Source of the DNA: Lachnospiraceae bacterium
GTDB taxonomy: Bacteria > Bacillota > Clostridia > Lachnospirales > Lachnospiraceae
Direction: 5' to 3'
Length of the DNA: 64,000 bases
Assembly (NCBI GenBank): GCA_022796795.1
Contig: JAAWJI010000010.1
Location: forward strand, 1 to 64,000
Shown: piece by piece, positions 9,481 through 17,129 of the stretch
Layout of the letters: every line of letters starts with the position of its first letter
Position numbering within the stretch: the first letter of the stretch is position 1
Notes under the pieces: generated by a model
Databases searched by the model: none
What the model was told of the DNA's origin: nothing
The model's input: the letters and a program-made list of their open reading frames with translations, nothing else
Translations under genes and position numbers: made by a program

Positions 9481-10278
9481 ATGGCAAAGATTGGATTTAT
9501 TGGAATGGGAAACATGGGCAGCGCTTTGTTAAAGGGAGCACTTGAGACTTTTGGAACGGAGGAGCTGATCTTTACGGCGAAGACCGAACAGACCAGGCAG
9601 CGGGTGACGGCAGAGACCAGAGTGGCCTATGCGCCTACGAATGCAGAGTGCGCCAATGCCTGCAAATATTTGATTCTGGCAGTGAAGCCTCAATTTTATG
9701 ATGAGGTGCTGAAGCAGATTCACTATGTGATTACACCGGACCATGTGGTGATCTCCCTGGCGCCGGGAATTACCATTTCCCAGCTTCGGGAGCGCCTTGG
9801 CTCTGACCGGAGAATTGTCCGGGCCATGCCCAATACGCCGGCGATGATTGGGGAGGGCATGACAGGCCTGGCCTATTGCCAGGAGGACTTTGTTCCAGAG
9901 GAGATTCAGATGCTGGAAAAGCTTTTCGGAGCAGTAGGACGCTTTGAGAAGGTGGAGGAAAGGCTTATGAGCGCCGTGGTCTGCGCCAGCGGCAGCTCTC
10001 CGGCCTATGTATATATGTTTATTGAGGCCTTGGCAGACGGAGCGGTGCAGTTTGGGATGCCGCGAAAGGAGGCGTATGCCTTTGCGGCTCAGGCAGTGGC
10101 AGGAGCTGCAAAAATGGTGCTGGAGACCGGAAAACATCCCGCAGAGCTAAAAGATCAGGTGTGTTCTCCAGGGGGAACCACCATTGCAGGCGTGGCGGCT
10201 CTGGAAGGAGCGGGATTCCGCAGCGCGGTGATGAAGGCCTGTGCAGCCTGCTATGAAAAATCAGAGAAACTTGGATAA
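9481..10278 (+). CDS. proC: Pyrroline-5-carboxylate reductase
   Basis: NAD(P)H-dependent last step of proline synthesis. The start ATG 9481 has GGAAGGAG about ten bases before it and puts the Rossmann motif GFIGMGNMGSA at residues 5-15. The family signature near the C-terminus reads DQVCSPGGTTIAG, and SGSSPAYVYMFIEAL forms the dimerisation helix and active-site region. 265 aa is the normal length. It is followed after about 18 bases by a hairpin that also carries the ribosome binding site of the next gene. Confidence 0.96.
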   Translation: MAKIGFIGMGNMGSALLKGALETFGTEELIFTAKTEQTRQRVTAETRVAYAPTNAECANACKYLILAVKPQFYDEVLKQIHYVITPDHVVISLAPGITISQLRERLGSDRRIVRAMPNTPAMIGEGMTGLAYCQEDFVPEEIQMLEKLFGAVGRFEKVEERLMSAVVCASGSSPAYVYMFIEALADGAVQFGMPRKEAYAFAAQAVAGAAKMVLETGKHPAELKDQVCSPGGTTIAGVAALEGAGFRSAVMKACAACYEKSEKLG

Positions 10279-10282
10279 CCTG

Positions 10283-10311
10283 TCATATTTAAAAGGATCC
10301 TCTCATATATA
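10283..10311 (+). promoter_or_regulatory. Sigma-E-like sporulation promoter for spoIIM
   Basis: TCATATT at 10283-10289 fits the Bacillus sigma-E -35 (KMATATT) exactly. After 14 bases, CATATATA at 10304-10311 resembles the -10 CATACAHT (six of eight). The predicted start near 10318 gives a 17-base leader holding only the ribosome binding site. Seen as sequence match; function is inferred. Confidence 0.55.
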
Positions 10312-10332
10312 AGTTATATGGGAGGATTTTTG
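10297..10332 (+). terminator. proC terminator overlapping the spoIIM ribosome binding site
   Basis: ATCCTCTCATATA (10297-10309) pairs with TATATGGGAGGAT (10315-10327, one G-U), then TTTTT. GGGAGGA at 10320-10326 is the Shine-Dalgarno of the gene starting at 10335, so the hairpin would hide it in read-through RNA. Confidence 0.75.
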
Positions 10333-10334
10333 TT

Positions 10335-10901
10335 ATGGAGGCTTGGTGGACCAAGGAACGAGAGCTAAAGAAGAAAAAGCTGACGGCATTTTTTTTGACC
10401 GGGTTTGTCCTGGGGGTGTTGTATATGATTTTGCTGGGGCATGTGGAGAACAGCAATATGCTCATGAGCAGCTACTTTTTTTCAAAATATCAGTATATGG
10501 AATATGCCCCCATACATCTGTTCGGCTATATTTTGAAATCCAGGATCTCTCTGCTTGTCTTTTTGTTTCTTATGGGACTGACTGTAGTTGGAACCATGAC
10601 TGTTTTGCTGTTTGGGTTATGGGCTGGATTTTCCTTTGGTCTGATTCTGACTATGGCGGTGATGAAGCTTGGGATTGCGGGAATTCTTCTCTGCGTCATG
10701 AGTATGTTTCCACAGTATCTGATCTATTTCCCGGCGTTTCTCTACGGGCTCTTGCGCATTTATGAGATGTCCCAGCAGAAGAAGTGGAACAGAGCCTATT
10801 TGGTTTCTTTTGGGGTAACGGCAGTTCTGGTAATCACAGGGGTGCTGCTGGAGAGCTATGTGAATCCGGCCCTGCTAAAGCTTTTGTTGAGCAGGGTATG
10901 A
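10335..10901 (+). CDS. spoIIM: Stage II sporulation protein M
   Basis: Integral membrane protein of the SpoIIM family (188 aa). In Bacillus it forms part of the SpoIID-SpoIIM-SpoIIP machine that remodels septal peptidoglycan during engulfment. About five hydrophobic segments are visible (roughly residues 16-36, 70-90, 92-115, 118-145, 155-173), with the characteristic C-terminal LESYVNP. The next gene downstream is xerD; in B. subtilis spoIIM also lies close to ripX (xerD), which supports the call. The putative sigma-E promoter fits mother-cell expression. Confidence 0.85.
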   Translation: MEAWWTKERELKKKKLTAFFLTGFVLGVLYMILLGHVENSNMLMSSYFFSKYQYMEYAPIHLFGYILKSRISLLVFLFLMGLTVVGTMTVLLFGLWAGFSFGLILTMAVMKLGIAGILLCVMSMFPQYLIYFPAFLYGLLRIYEMSQQKKWNRAYLVSFGVTAVLVITGVLLESYVNPALLKLLLSRV

Positions 10902-11057
10902 GGAAACTATGCAAAAGCTCCTCTTTGAAATAAAATTTTTGAAAAAAATAAATTCTTCCGATTACAAGATTTGGTGGGAAGAAAAGAACCGGAAACCAGA
11001 TGTTGTAGGTACTGGGAAAACCCTTGATTTTCCTTGCTTTTCCGGGAAAAAAGACCA

Positions 11058-11086
11058 TTGATTTTCTAAAAAATTATTACTATAAT
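11058..11086 (+). promoter_or_regulatory. xerD promoter
   Basis: TTGATT at 11058-11063, 17-base spacer, consensus TATAAT at 11081-11086, 48 bases before the chosen start. Confidence 0.7.
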
Positions 11087-11134
11087 AGGATGCATAACAC
11101 CTTTGAGAGAAAAGTGGTTGAGGGGAAAGTACTT

Positions 11135-12004
11135 ATGGAGCAAGAGATTTGCAGGTTTATTCTTTACTTGCATGACGAGAAAAAAACTTCAGAGAACACC
11201 GAGGTTTCCTATGGTCGGGATTTACGGAAGCTGAAGGATTTTTTAGAACAGCAGAACATTTTCCGGCCGGAGGGAGCTACGGAAACAAATTTAAATTCTT
11301 ATATTCTGGTGCTGGAGAAGCAGGGGCTTTCTGCGGCAACGGTTTCCAGAAGCATTGCGTCTATGAAGGCCTTTTATTCCTATCTGTTTAAGAAGGGAAA
11401 GATTCAGGTAAATCCGGCGGAGGGGCTCAAGCCGCCTAAAGTTGAGAAGAAGATTCCGGGCGTGCTCAGTATTTCAGAGATGGCGGCTCTTTTAGAACAG
11501 CCGGACAGCCAGACGCCCAAGGGCATGCGGGACCGGGCTATGCTGGAGCTGTTGTATGCCACGGGAATCCGGGTAACGGAGCTGATCAGTCTGACTTTTT
11601 CGGATGTAAATTTGAATATGGATTATATTGTATGCAGAGACAGAGGGAAGGAGCGGATTATCCCCTTTGGACGGGAGGCCAAAAAAGCGCTGGTGCTGTA
11701 CTTGGACGACGCTCGTAAGGAGATGCTGGAGGGCGACAGTCAGGTACTGTTTCCCAACTGTTCCGGGGGAAGCATGAGCCGTCAGGGGTTCTGGAAGCTG
11801 GTCAAGCAGTATGCCAAACGGGCCGGGATCCAAACAGAGATTACGCCTCACACGCTGCGACATTCCTTTGCGGCTCATCTGGTGGACAACGGAGCAGACC
11901 TTCATGTGGTGCAGGGGATGCTGGGACATTCGGATGTATCTACCACCATGATGTATTCCACCAGGACCCGGGAGGTTTACGCCAAGGCTCATCCCCGGGG
12001 ATAA
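11135..12004 (+). CDS. xerD: Tyrosine recombinase XerD-type
   Basis: Site-specific recombinase that resolves chromosome dimers at dif. The start ATG 11135 follows AGGGGAAAG and lies downstream of the promoter; an upstream in-frame extension would overlap the promoter. It has an N-terminal SAM-like core-binding domain (about 1-85) and a C-terminal catalytic domain with the Arg in ATGIRVTE (about 146), HTLRHSF (His about 238, Arg about 241), LGHSD and the nucleophile Tyr in MMYS (about 273). 289 aa fits XerC/XerD rather than a phage integrase. The spoIIM neighbourhood favours XerD. Confidence 0.88.
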   Translation: MEQEICRFILYLHDEKKTSENTEVSYGRDLRKLKDFLEQQNIFRPEGATETNLNSYILVLEKQGLSAATVSRSIASMKAFYSYLFKKGKIQVNPAEGLKPPKVEKKIPGVLSISEMAALLEQPDSQTPKGMRDRAMLELLYATGIRVTELISLTFSDVNLNMDYIVCRDRGKERIIPFGREAKKALVLYLDDARKEMLEGDSQVLFPNCSGGSMSRQGFWKLVKQYAKRAGIQTEITPHTLRHSFAAHLVDNGADLHVVQGMLGHSDVSTTMMYSTRTREVYAKAHPRG

Positions 12005-12031
12005 TTATTGAAGTTTTAGAATGTTCCATCA

Positions 12032-12060
12032 TTGCAATTTGATTTTTCCTGTATTATAAT
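12032..12060 (+). promoter_or_regulatory. aroF promoter
   Basis: TTGCAA at 12032-12037, 17-base spacer, TATAAT at 12055-12060. Confidence 0.75.
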
Positions 12061-12063
12061 AAG

Positions 12064-12102
12064 TACCGTCATTTGGCAGGGATGCCCTTGCCAGATGGCG
12101 GT
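12064..12102 (+). promoter_or_regulatory. Hairpin at the 5' end of the aroF leader
   Basis: TACCGTCATTTGGCA (12064-12078) pairs with TGCCAGATGGCGGTA (12088-12102) around the loop. It starts at the predicted transcription start and has no T-run, so it is more likely an mRNA-stabilising or regulatory leader structure than a terminator. Confidence 0.5.
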
Positions 12103-12173
12103 ATCTTTGACAGAGGGCCTGGCAGAAAAGGCAAAATTGTTATAAAACAGACAGAGGAAGGGAAGAGGACACC

Positions 12174-13202
12174 ATGGCATTTGATTTTATACAAAAGCTG
12201 CCCACGCCTGCGGAAACCAGGAGAATGTATCCGGTGCCGGAGGCTGTGGCGAAAATAAAGGAAGAGAGAGACCGGGAAATCCGAAAGGTATTTACCGGAG
12301 AGAGCGATAAATTTCTGGTTATTATTGGTCCCTGCTCCGCGGACAATGAGGACGCGGTTTGTGATTATGTAAATCGTTTGGTGCCCGTGCAGGAAAAGGT
12401 GAAGGACCGGGTGATTCTTATTCCCCGGATTTATACGAATAAACCCCGGACCACAGGGGACGGCTACAAGGGAATTATGCATCAGCCGGACCCAGAGAAG
12501 AAGCCGGATCCTTTGGCCGGAATCATTGCTCTGCGCCATATGCATATCCGGGCCATTGAGGAGACAGGACTTACGGCTGCGGACGAGATGCTGTATCCGG
12601 AAAACCTGCGTTATGTTATGGATTTCCTGTCCTATATTGCGGTGGGGGCCCGTTCTGTGGAGAATCAGCAGCACCGCCTGGTTGCCAGCGGGATTGATGT
12701 GCCCACAGGCATGAAGAATCCCACCAGCGGGGACTTTACGGTTATGATGAATTCGGTGACGGCGGCTCAGCACGGCCATTCCTTTATCTACCGGGGATGG
12801 GATGTGGCCACCAACGGAAATGATTTGGCCCACGTGGTGCTGCGGGGGGCGGTTAATAAGCGGGGCGTAAACTTGCCCAATTACCACTATGAGGATCTCA
12901 TGCGTGTGCTGGAGCTCTATGAGGGGCGGAATCTGAAAAATCCAGCAGCTATAGTGGACGCCAATCACTCCAATTCCAACAAGCAGTACGAACAGCAGAT
13001 CCGCATTGTGAAGGAAGTACTTCACAGCCGTTCCCTGGCGCCGGACATTCGGGCTCTTGTAAAGGGAGTCATGGTAGAGAGCTATATTGAGTCTGGCTGT
13101 CAGGGAGTTCATGACCATGTATACGGCAAATCGATTACGGATCCCTGCCTGGGCTGGGAGGCGTCAGAGCGGCTGATCTATGAGATCGCAGAGCGCTGCT
13201 AA
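12174..13202 (+). CDS. aroF: 3-deoxy-7-phosphoheptulonate (DAHP) synthase, class I
   Basis: Condenses phosphoenolpyruvate and erythrose 4-phosphate, the first step of the shikimate pathway. It is an AroG/F/H-type class I enzyme of 342 aa. IIGPCSADN carries the metal-binding Cys, PRIYTNKPRTTGDGYKG the PEP-site Arg/Lys cluster, and DANHSNSNKQ, MVESYIESG and the late SITDPCLGWE complete the barrel active site. The usual N-terminal extension for aromatic feedback is present in short form. No other shikimate gene is adjacent. It has its own promoter, a hairpin leader and a strong terminator. Which of aroF/G/H is meant cannot be told, so the symbol is nominal. Confidence 0.93.
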   Translation: MAFDFIQKLPTPAETRRMYPVPEAVAKIKEERDREIRKVFTGESDKFLVIIGPCSADNEDAVCDYVNRLVPVQEKVKDRVILIPRIYTNKPRTTGDGYKGIMHQPDPEKKPDPLAGIIALRHMHIRAIEETGLTAADEMLYPENLRYVMDFLSYIAVGARSVENQQHRLVASGIDVPTGMKNPTSGDFTVMMNSVTAAQHGHSFIYRGWDVATNGNDLAHVVLRGAVNKRGVNLPNYHYEDLMRVLELYEGRNLKNPAAIVDANHSNSNKQYEQQIRIVKEVLHSRSLAPDIRALVKGVMVESYIESGCQGVHDHVYGKSITDPCLGWEASERLIYEIAERC

Positions 13203-13214
13203 AACAATTATTTA

Positions 13215-13267
13215 AAAAGCTGCATAAAAGGACAGACAAAGAAACAGTCCTTTCGTGCAGCTTTTTT
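13215..13267. terminator. Bidirectional terminator between aroF and the flippase gene
   Basis: AAAAGCTGCATAAAAGGAC (13215-13233) pairs with GTCCTTTCGTGCAGCTTTT (13247-13265) with a small internal mismatch; T-run on the plus side and A-run on the other. It serves two converging genes. Confidence 0.88.
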
Positions 13268-13294
13268 GTCTATGGACCCATGCGGAACAGAAGT

Positions 13295-14632
13295 TTAAAA
13301 TAAAAGGGCGGCTCTGTTTCCCAGATACTCCCGCAGGCTTCCCAGGCACAGAAGAGAGATAGCTAGCTGGTTTGCCAGGAGACCCCACAGGTATCCCTGA
13401 ATGCCAAAGCTTGGGATACACAGGAGAATGAACAGGATGCGAATGGTGATGCCTAGGATGTTGTTCCGGAAAGCAATGCTGGTGCGCCCCAGGCCGTGGA
13501 GGACGCTGTTCAGGGTGGAATTCAGGTACAGGAAGGGACAGATCCAGGCCAGGGTAATGATAAAGTCTCCGGCCAGAGCGCTGTGGAAGAAAAAGGTGCC
13601 CAGCATTTTACCAGTGGCCAGAAAAAATATCGTGCAGAAGCTGCCGAAGGGAATACAGAAATACAGGGCTTTTCGGATGGTTGCCTGGATTCTCATATAG
13701 TCGCCCGCGGCCTGCAGCTCGGAAACGGAGGGCAGCAGGAGAACGGATATGGAGCTGGTGATAACGCTGGGAAACATAATAAAGGACAACGACATGCCGG
13801 TAAGGGTGCCGTAGACGCTGTAGGCCGCAGCCGTATCCAGGCCATAGGCTTGAAGGGTCAGAGGAATCAGGACAGCCTCAATGCTGGTCAGAAGATTCAT
13901 AACCACCCGGTTTCCTGTCAGGGGCAGGGACATGCGCAGGATCTGTCCCAGGCAGCTGCCCATGGAGGGAGCAGGAACGGGAGAGAGGGATTTCCGGGGC
14001 GGCCGGGCCGCCCATGCAGTGACACAAAAAAGCATAGAAAAGAACTCCCCGATAGCCAGGCCCAGGACAGCCAGAACCGGGGAAGGGGAAATCCTTTTTT
14101 CCATACAGATCCGGGCCAGTAAAAACACGCTTCCCACCCGGATAATCTGCTCCAGCAGCTGGCTGGCGGCTGGGATCCCGGTTTTTTTTAATCCAAAATA
14201 GTATCCGCAAATACAGGAATGGCAGGCGCAAAAAGGCAGGGAAAAGGAAAGGAAACGAAGGAGCGTGCCGCAGCGGGGCTCCTTCAGATAATGGACAGCC
14301 AGAAAATCTGCGCTATGATAGAGCCAAAAGGCGGTGATCAGGGAAAGCCCAAAGGAGAGAAAGAGGCCGGCCGAGAGCATTTTCCGGGCGCCCTGGCTGC
14401 TTCCTCTTGCCGCCTCACCGGCCACAAAGCGGGAGATGGAGGTTTCGATTCCGGCAATAGTCAGGGAAACGCAGATGCCGAAAATGGGGAAGATCATCTG
14501 GTAAATGCCAAGACCCTCCGCACCAATCACGCGGCTTAAGAATATTTTATAGAAGAAGCCCAAAATTCTTGTGGCAACTCCCGTAAGTGTTAAAATAAGT
14601 GCTCCTGTCAGAAGGGGATGTTTTTTTCTCAT
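13295..14632 (-). CDS. SpoVB/MurJ-type lipid flippase (polysaccharide biosynthesis family)
   Basis: Polytopic membrane protein (445 aa, about 12-14 hydrophobic segments) of the MOP/MVF superfamily. SpoVB-like members in spore formers are thought to flip lipid-linked precursors for the spore cortex. The N-terminus GALILTLTGVATRILGFFYK and IGAEGLGIYQMIFPIF are typical of SpoVB relatives. The start is the ATG whose complement is 14630-14632; an in-frame extension to 14725 would run across the iscR promoter. The ribosome binding site is weak. It is divergent from iscR. Whether it acts in spores or vegetative wall synthesis is not shown by the sequence. Confidence 0.85.
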   Translation of the reverse strand: MRKKHPLLTGALILTLTGVATRILGFFYKIFLSRVIGAEGLGIYQMIFPIFGICVSLTIAGIETSISRFVAGEAARGSSQGARKMLSAGLFLSFGLSLITAFWLYHSADFLAVHYLKEPRCGTLLRFLSFSLPFCACHSCICGYYFGLKKTGIPAASQLLEQIIRVGSVFLLARICMEKRISPSPVLAVLGLAIGEFFSMLFCVTAWAARPPRKSLSPVPAPSMGSCLGQILRMSLPLTGNRVVMNLLTSIEAVLIPLTLQAYGLDTAAAYSVYGTLTGMSLSFIMFPSVITSSISVLLLPSVSELQAAGDYMRIQATIRKALYFCIPFGSFCTIFFLATGKMLGTFFFHSALAGDFIITLAWICPFLYLNSTLNSVLHGLGRTSIAFRNNILGITIRILFILLCIPSFGIQGYLWGLLANQLAISLLCLGSLREYLGNRAALLF

Positions 14633-14677
14633 AGCATTACTTTGCTCTTTTTTTATGAATATATTCCAGGAAGATGC

Positions 14678-14706
14678 TTGACAGAACAGGAATAGGGTGC
14701 TATGAT
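14678..14706 (+). promoter_or_regulatory. iscR promoter
   Basis: Consensus TTGACA at 14678-14683, 17-base spacer, TATGAT at 14701-14706. Confidence 0.85.
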
Positions 14707-14717
14707 CATTACGATAT

Positions 14718-14734
14718 CCGAGCAAAATACTCGG
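14718..14734 (+). promoter_or_regulatory. Palindromic operator before iscR (candidate IscR site)
   Basis: CCGAG-N7-CTCGG, a 17-bp palindrome just after the expected start of transcription and 22 bases before the iscR ATG. The position suggests autorepression by the Rrf2-family product; the binding itself is inferred. Confidence 0.6.
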
Positions 14735-14755
14735 AATTACATGAGGTGATAAGGA

Positions 14756-15211
14756 ATGAAATTATCCACAAAGGGGCGATATGGTCTGCGGGCCTTGATT
14801 GACCTGGCTCTGTACAGTGAAAAGGAGACGGTTTCCATCGGAAGCATTGCCGCCAGACAGAATATTTCGGAGAGCTATCTGGAGCAGCTCATAGCCAAGC
14901 TTCGGAAGGCGGGCCTGGTATCCAGTGTACGGGGAGCAGGAGGCGGATATGTGCTGGCAAAGCCGGCGGAGGAGATTTCCGTGGGCGATATTCTGCGAGC
15001 CCTGGAGGGAAGCTTGGATCCGGTTCAGTGTCCGGGGCTTAAGGAAGAGGGCTGCAGCGGATCAGACGCCTGTGTGACAAAATATGTCTGGAAACGAATT
15101 AATGACAGTATCAATCAGACTGTTGATGAGATAAAATTGAGTCAGCTGGTGGAGGAGAGCAGGGAGGTCCGGGATGTGGTGCCATCCGTTGGTTCCTGCT
15201 GTTCCAATTAA
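14756..15211 (+). CDS. iscR: Rrf2-family Fe-S cluster regulator IscR
   Basis: Winged-helix repressor (151 aa) that senses Fe-S cluster status and tunes the isc genes. The N-terminal MKLSTKGRYGLRALIDLA and the recognition segment RQNISESYLEQL (about 38-49) are family hallmarks. Cysteines at about 92, 100 and 106 (CPGLKEEGC...DAC) are spaced like the cluster ligands of E. coli IscR. Additional Cys near the end (SCCSN). It heads iscS-iscU-mnmA and follows a strong promoter with a palindrome. Confidence 0.92.
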   Translation: MKLSTKGRYGLRALIDLALYSEKETVSIGSIAARQNISESYLEQLIAKLRKAGLVSSVRGAGGGYVLAKPAEEISVGDILRALEGSLDPVQCPGLKEEGCSGSDACVTKYVWKRINDSINQTVDEIKLSQLVEESREVRDVVPSVGSCCSN

Positions 15212-15217
15212 ACCTGC

Positions 15218-15303
15218 ATGCGCCCGAAATGAGCGCGCCACGAAACAGGAAAGTCTTGAGGGCGCATTTGGAATCCCAGAACACATGCCGCCTGACAGGC
15301 GGC
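15218..15303 (+). promoter_or_regulatory. Two hairpins in the iscR-iscS gap
   Basis: ATGCGCCC (15218-15225) pairs with GGGCGCAT (15260-15267), and GCCGCCTG (15287-15294) pairs with CAGGCGGC (15296-15303). Neither is followed by T residues. They may be RNA-processing or stabilising elements that uncouple iscR from iscS levels. Confidence 0.5.
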
Positions 15304-15336
15304 GGGACTTTCAAAGTAAGCGAGGAGGAAGGAAAC

Positions 15337-16530
15337 ATGAAAAAAGTGATTTATCTGGACAATGCGGCGACTACAAGGACAGCGCCGGAGGTGGTAGAGG
15401 CCATGCTACCCTACTTTTCTCAGCATTATGGAAATCCGTCCAGCGTGTACGCTCTGGCGGGAGAGAGCAAGGAGGCGATTACCAGGAGCCGGGAAACCAT
15501 TGCCCAGGCTCTGGGAGCAAAGAGCAATGAGATTTATTTCACGGCCGGAGGCAGCGAGGCGGACAACTGGGCCTTAAAGGCTGCGGTGGAGGCCTATGAA
15601 TCAAAGGGAAAGCATGTGATTACCACAAAGATTGAGCACCATGCAATCCTGCATACCTGTGAGTATCTGGAGAAGAGGGGATTTGAGGTAACCTATCTGA
15701 ATGTGGATGAAAACGGCGTGGTGAAGCTGGAGGAACTGAAAAAGGCCATCCGTCCGGATACTATTCTGATCTCGGTTATGTTTGCCAATAATGAAATCGG
15801 AACCATTCAGCCGATCCGGGAGATCGGAGAGATCGCAAAGGAGCATGGGATTCTTTTTCATACAGATGCCGTACAGGCCTTTGGTCAGGTTCCTATATCC
15901 GTGGATGAGTACCACATTGATATGTTAAGCTCCAGCGGTCATAAGCTTAACGGACCCAAGGGCATTGGATTCCTGTATATCCGCACAGGATTAAAGCTTC
16001 GCTCCTTTGTACATGGAGGAGCCCAGGAGCGCAAGCGCCGGGCCGGGACAGAGAATGTGCCGGGGATTGTGGGCTATGGAAAGGCTGTGGAACGGGCTGT
16101 GGAGACCATGGAGGAGCGCACGGCTAAAGAGCGGGAGCTACGTGATTACCTGGTTGGACGGGTGCTGAAAGAAATTCCTTTTGTACGACTCAACGGACAT
16201 CGGACGAAACGGCTGCCCAACAATGCCAATTTCAGCTTTCAGTTCGTGGAGGGAGAATCTCTGCTGATTATGTTGGATATGGAGGGAATCTGCGCTTCTT
16301 CCGGCTCTGCCTGCACTTCCGGATCCCTGGATCCCTCCCATGTGCTTTTGGCCATCGGTCTGCCCCATGAGATTGCTCACGGCTCTCTGCGGCTCACCCT
16401 GGGAGAGGAAACCACCCGGGAGGAAATTGATTTCGTGGTGGAGCAGATCAAGAAAATTGTCCAGAGGCTTAGGGACATGTCGCCTCTGTATGAGGATTTT
16501 ATGAAGCGGGAAAATCATGGAGAAAGGTAA
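15337..16530 (+). CDS. iscS: Cysteine desulfurase (NifS/IscS)
   Basis: PLP enzyme that takes sulfur from cysteine as a persulfide and passes it to IscU and MnmA. The start at 15337 follows GAGGAGGAAGG and gives the standard MKKVIYLDNAATT N-terminus; 397 aa. The PLP lysine is in SSGHKLNGPK (about 203) and the persulfide Cys in SGSACTSGSLDPS (about 326), the flexible-loop form typical of group I desulfurases. It lies between iscR and iscU and supplies two acceptors encoded next door. Confidence 0.96.
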   Translation: MKKVIYLDNAATTRTAPEVVEAMLPYFSQHYGNPSSVYALAGESKEAITRSRETIAQALGAKSNEIYFTAGGSEADNWALKAAVEAYESKGKHVITTKIEHHAILHTCEYLEKRGFEVTYLNVDENGVVKLEELKKAIRPDTILISVMFANNEIGTIQPIREIGEIAKEHGILFHTDAVQAFGQVPISVDEYHIDMLSSSGHKLNGPKGIGFLYIRTGLKLRSFVHGGAQERKRRAGTENVPGIVGYGKAVERAVETMEERTAKERELRDYLVGRVLKEIPFVRLNGHRTKRLPNNANFSFQFVEGESLLIMLDMEGICASSGSACTSGSLDPSHVLLAIGLPHEIAHGSLRLTLGEETTREEIDFVVEQIKKIVQRLRDMSPLYEDFMKRENHGER

Positions 16531-16634
16531 ACCTTCCCAGGGATTCTGATCGGTGGGCTGTGGGATAATCCGTGGCAAAGGCCCAAGGCCGGCAGACAGG
16601 AACAGTTAGAATACAGGAAAAGAGGAGAATGAAT

Positions 16635-17078
16635 ATGTACAGTGAAAAAGTAATGGATCATTTCCAGAACCCCAGGAATGTAGGGGAGATTGAAAACGCC
16701 AGCGGAGTGGGAACCGTGGGAAACGCCAAGTGCGGGGATATCATGCGGATTTATCTGGATATCGACGAGAATGAGATTATCCAGGATGTGAAATTCAAGA
16801 CCTTTGGCTGCGGAGCGGCTGTGGCAACCAGCAGCATGGCGACTGAGCTGGTGAAGGGAAAGACCATTCATGAGGCTCTGCAGGTAACAAACAAGGCTGT
16901 CATGGAGGCCCTGGACGGTCTGCCGCCCGTAAAGGTGCATTGCTCCTTGCTGGCGGAGGAGGCCATTCACGCGGCGCTCTGGGATTACGCACAAAAGCAT
17001 GGGATCCAGATTGAGGGACTGGAAAAGCCGAAGTCGGATATTCACGAGGGCGAAGAGGAAGAGAGCGAAGCGTATTAG
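16635..17078 (+). CDS. iscU: Fe-S cluster scaffold protein IscU/NifU
   Basis: Scaffold on which [2Fe-2S] clusters form with sulfur from IscS. The three ligand cysteines are in NAKCGD (about 33), TFGCGAA (about 59) and VHCSLLAE (about 103). The start at 16635 (MYSEKVMDHFQNPRN) is favoured over ATG 16629 because AGAGGAG ends at 16627, leaving normal spacing only for the former. The C-terminus is a short acidic tail (HEGEEEESEAY). No hscBA or ferredoxin genes follow, as is usual for Clostridia. Confidence 0.95.
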   Translation: MYSEKVMDHFQNPRNVGEIENASGVGTVGNAKCGDIMRIYLDIDENEIIQDVKFKTFGCGAAVATSSMATELVKGKTIHEALQVTNKAVMEALDGLPPVKVHCSLLAEEAIHAALWDYAQKHGIQIEGLEKPKSDIHEGEEEESEAY

Positions 17079-17129
17079 GGGCCTGTTTCTTGGAGGGACA
17101 GAGGAATAAGGATCAAGGAAAGAAAGCAG

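Noticed and set aside
14650-14677. Possible sigma-E promoter (GCATCTT-13-CATAAAAA) for the SpoVB-like gene on the minus strand
   Set aside because: The -35 is one base off and the spacing short; the predicted start would leave almost no ribosome binding site in the leader. Too weak to list as a feature.
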